In this document: positions 63,689-64,000 of the stretch, in pieces
How the letters are laid out: every line of letters begins with the position of its first letter
Position numbering within the stretch: the stretch's first letter is position 1
Origin: a virus
IMG/VR virus record: IMGVR_UViG_3300001041_000012
Coordinates: 43,967-107,966 of that record
Reading direction: 5' to 3' (one strand)
Length of the DNA: 64,000 nucleotides
Translations under genes and position numbers: made by a program
The notes under the pieces: model-generated
Database searches by the model: none
What the model was told of the DNA's origin: nothing
Seen by the model: only the letters and a program-made list of their open reading frames with translations

Positions 63689-63979
63689 ATGAAACATAGA
63701 CTTACTCGTATGGAGCGGCGCGCTCGTGTTGTTATGACTGCTCGTGATCTTGCTGTTAAACTTGGAGGATCGGGTATAATTGATCCTAGTGTTATGTTAT
63801 TTCCTACGGCTAAACATTCTAGTCCTGAGGGCGATATACTCTATGATGAGAGTTCATTTGATACACATTCTGTTTATGTTAGTCCAGGATCAGGTAAGAT
63901 CGTTGGCATTATGAGTGGTAAAGTCTATCCATCAATGCCTACAGTCATTGATGCTGCAGAGTATTTCTTAACTAAGTAA
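63689..63979 (+). CDS. Small basic early protein
   Basis: 96 residues, ATG 63689 after GGAGG. The first ~25 residues are basic and helical (RLTRMERRARVVMTARDL), then a beta-rich domain (DTHSVYVSPGSGKIVGIMSG). Could bind nucleic acid. No family recognised. It is the last complete gene before the right edge. Confidence 0.55.
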   Translation: MKHRLTRMERRARVVMTARDLAVKLGGSGIIDPSVMLFPTAKHSSPEGDILYDESSFDTHSVYVSPGSGKIVGIMSGKVYPSMPTVIDAAEYFLTK

Positions 63980-64000
63980 CTTGTTTCTTTGCCCTGTCTC

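Overview
The window is part of the genome of a large, contractile-tailed (myovirus-type) double-stranded DNA bacteriophage. The evidence is a complete virion module: terminase, portal, protease, HK97-type capsid protein, neck proteins, tail sheath, tail tubes and baseplate/fibre-like proteins. A Firmicutes (Bacillota) host is inferred from strong AGGAGG-type ribosome sites almost everywhere, frequent GTG and TTG starts, and an endolysin-like amidase whose C-terminus resembles a Gram-positive cell-wall-binding repeat. More than 50 kb for virion genes plus part of an early region points to a very large genome. I saw no tRNA, rRNA, IS element or CRISPR array.

Layout. Positions 50031 to 1 form one long leftward (minus-strand) late module. 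In transcription order it holds small structural proteins, an HTH/zinc protein and a candidate small terminase (50.0-47.8 kb); four small virion proteins (47.8-45.4 kb); large terminase (45.4-43.6 kb); a structured non-coding stretch (43.6-43.4 kb); a coiled-coil protein, fibre genes and small zinc proteins (43.4-38.8 kb); a lysis cassette of amidase and two holin-like proteins (38.8-37.1 kb); portal, protease-scaffold, decoration-like protein and major capsid protein (37.0-31.6 kb); appendage/baseplate/fibre-like proteins (31.6-21.6 kb); neck proteins (21.6-18.2 kb) with a second sheath-like protein; tail sheath; three tail-tube-like paralogues; a duplicated tail-assembly-chaperone pair; and two giant proteins. 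One giant has 1823 residues and the other has at least 1747 residues and runs off the left edge. Many late intergenic gaps hold long perfect palindromes without a U-tract.

Positions 50150 to 64000 form a rightward early/accessory module. It contains very small proteins of unknown function, a possible structured RNA (51.4-51.75 kb), a 610-base gene-free stretch rich in inverted repeats (53.4-54.0 kb), a run of cysteine-rich zinc-ribbon proteins, an SF1 helicase, a compact cluster of nucleotide/NAD-ADP-ribose type proteins (57.65-60.73 kb: deoxyribosyltransferase-like, macro domain, DUF1848, DUF488, SLOG/YpsA-like), and two large early proteins of unknown function.

Most interesting points: (1) the two giant virion proteins at and after the tape-measure position carry nuclease folds: a DEDDh exonuclease, an intact PD-(D/E)XK domain and an SNase-like domain that seems to have lost its catalytic residues; (2) the SLOG plus macro cluster uses the folds by which host Thoeris-type immune effectors sense NAD-derived signals, so a counter-defence role is worth testing; (3) a multi-stem RNA of about 190 nt lies directly downstream of the large terminase gene; (4) tail-tube paralogues have acquired peptidoglycan-binding and Ig-like insertions. 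All functional names rest on reading motifs by eye; no database search was run.
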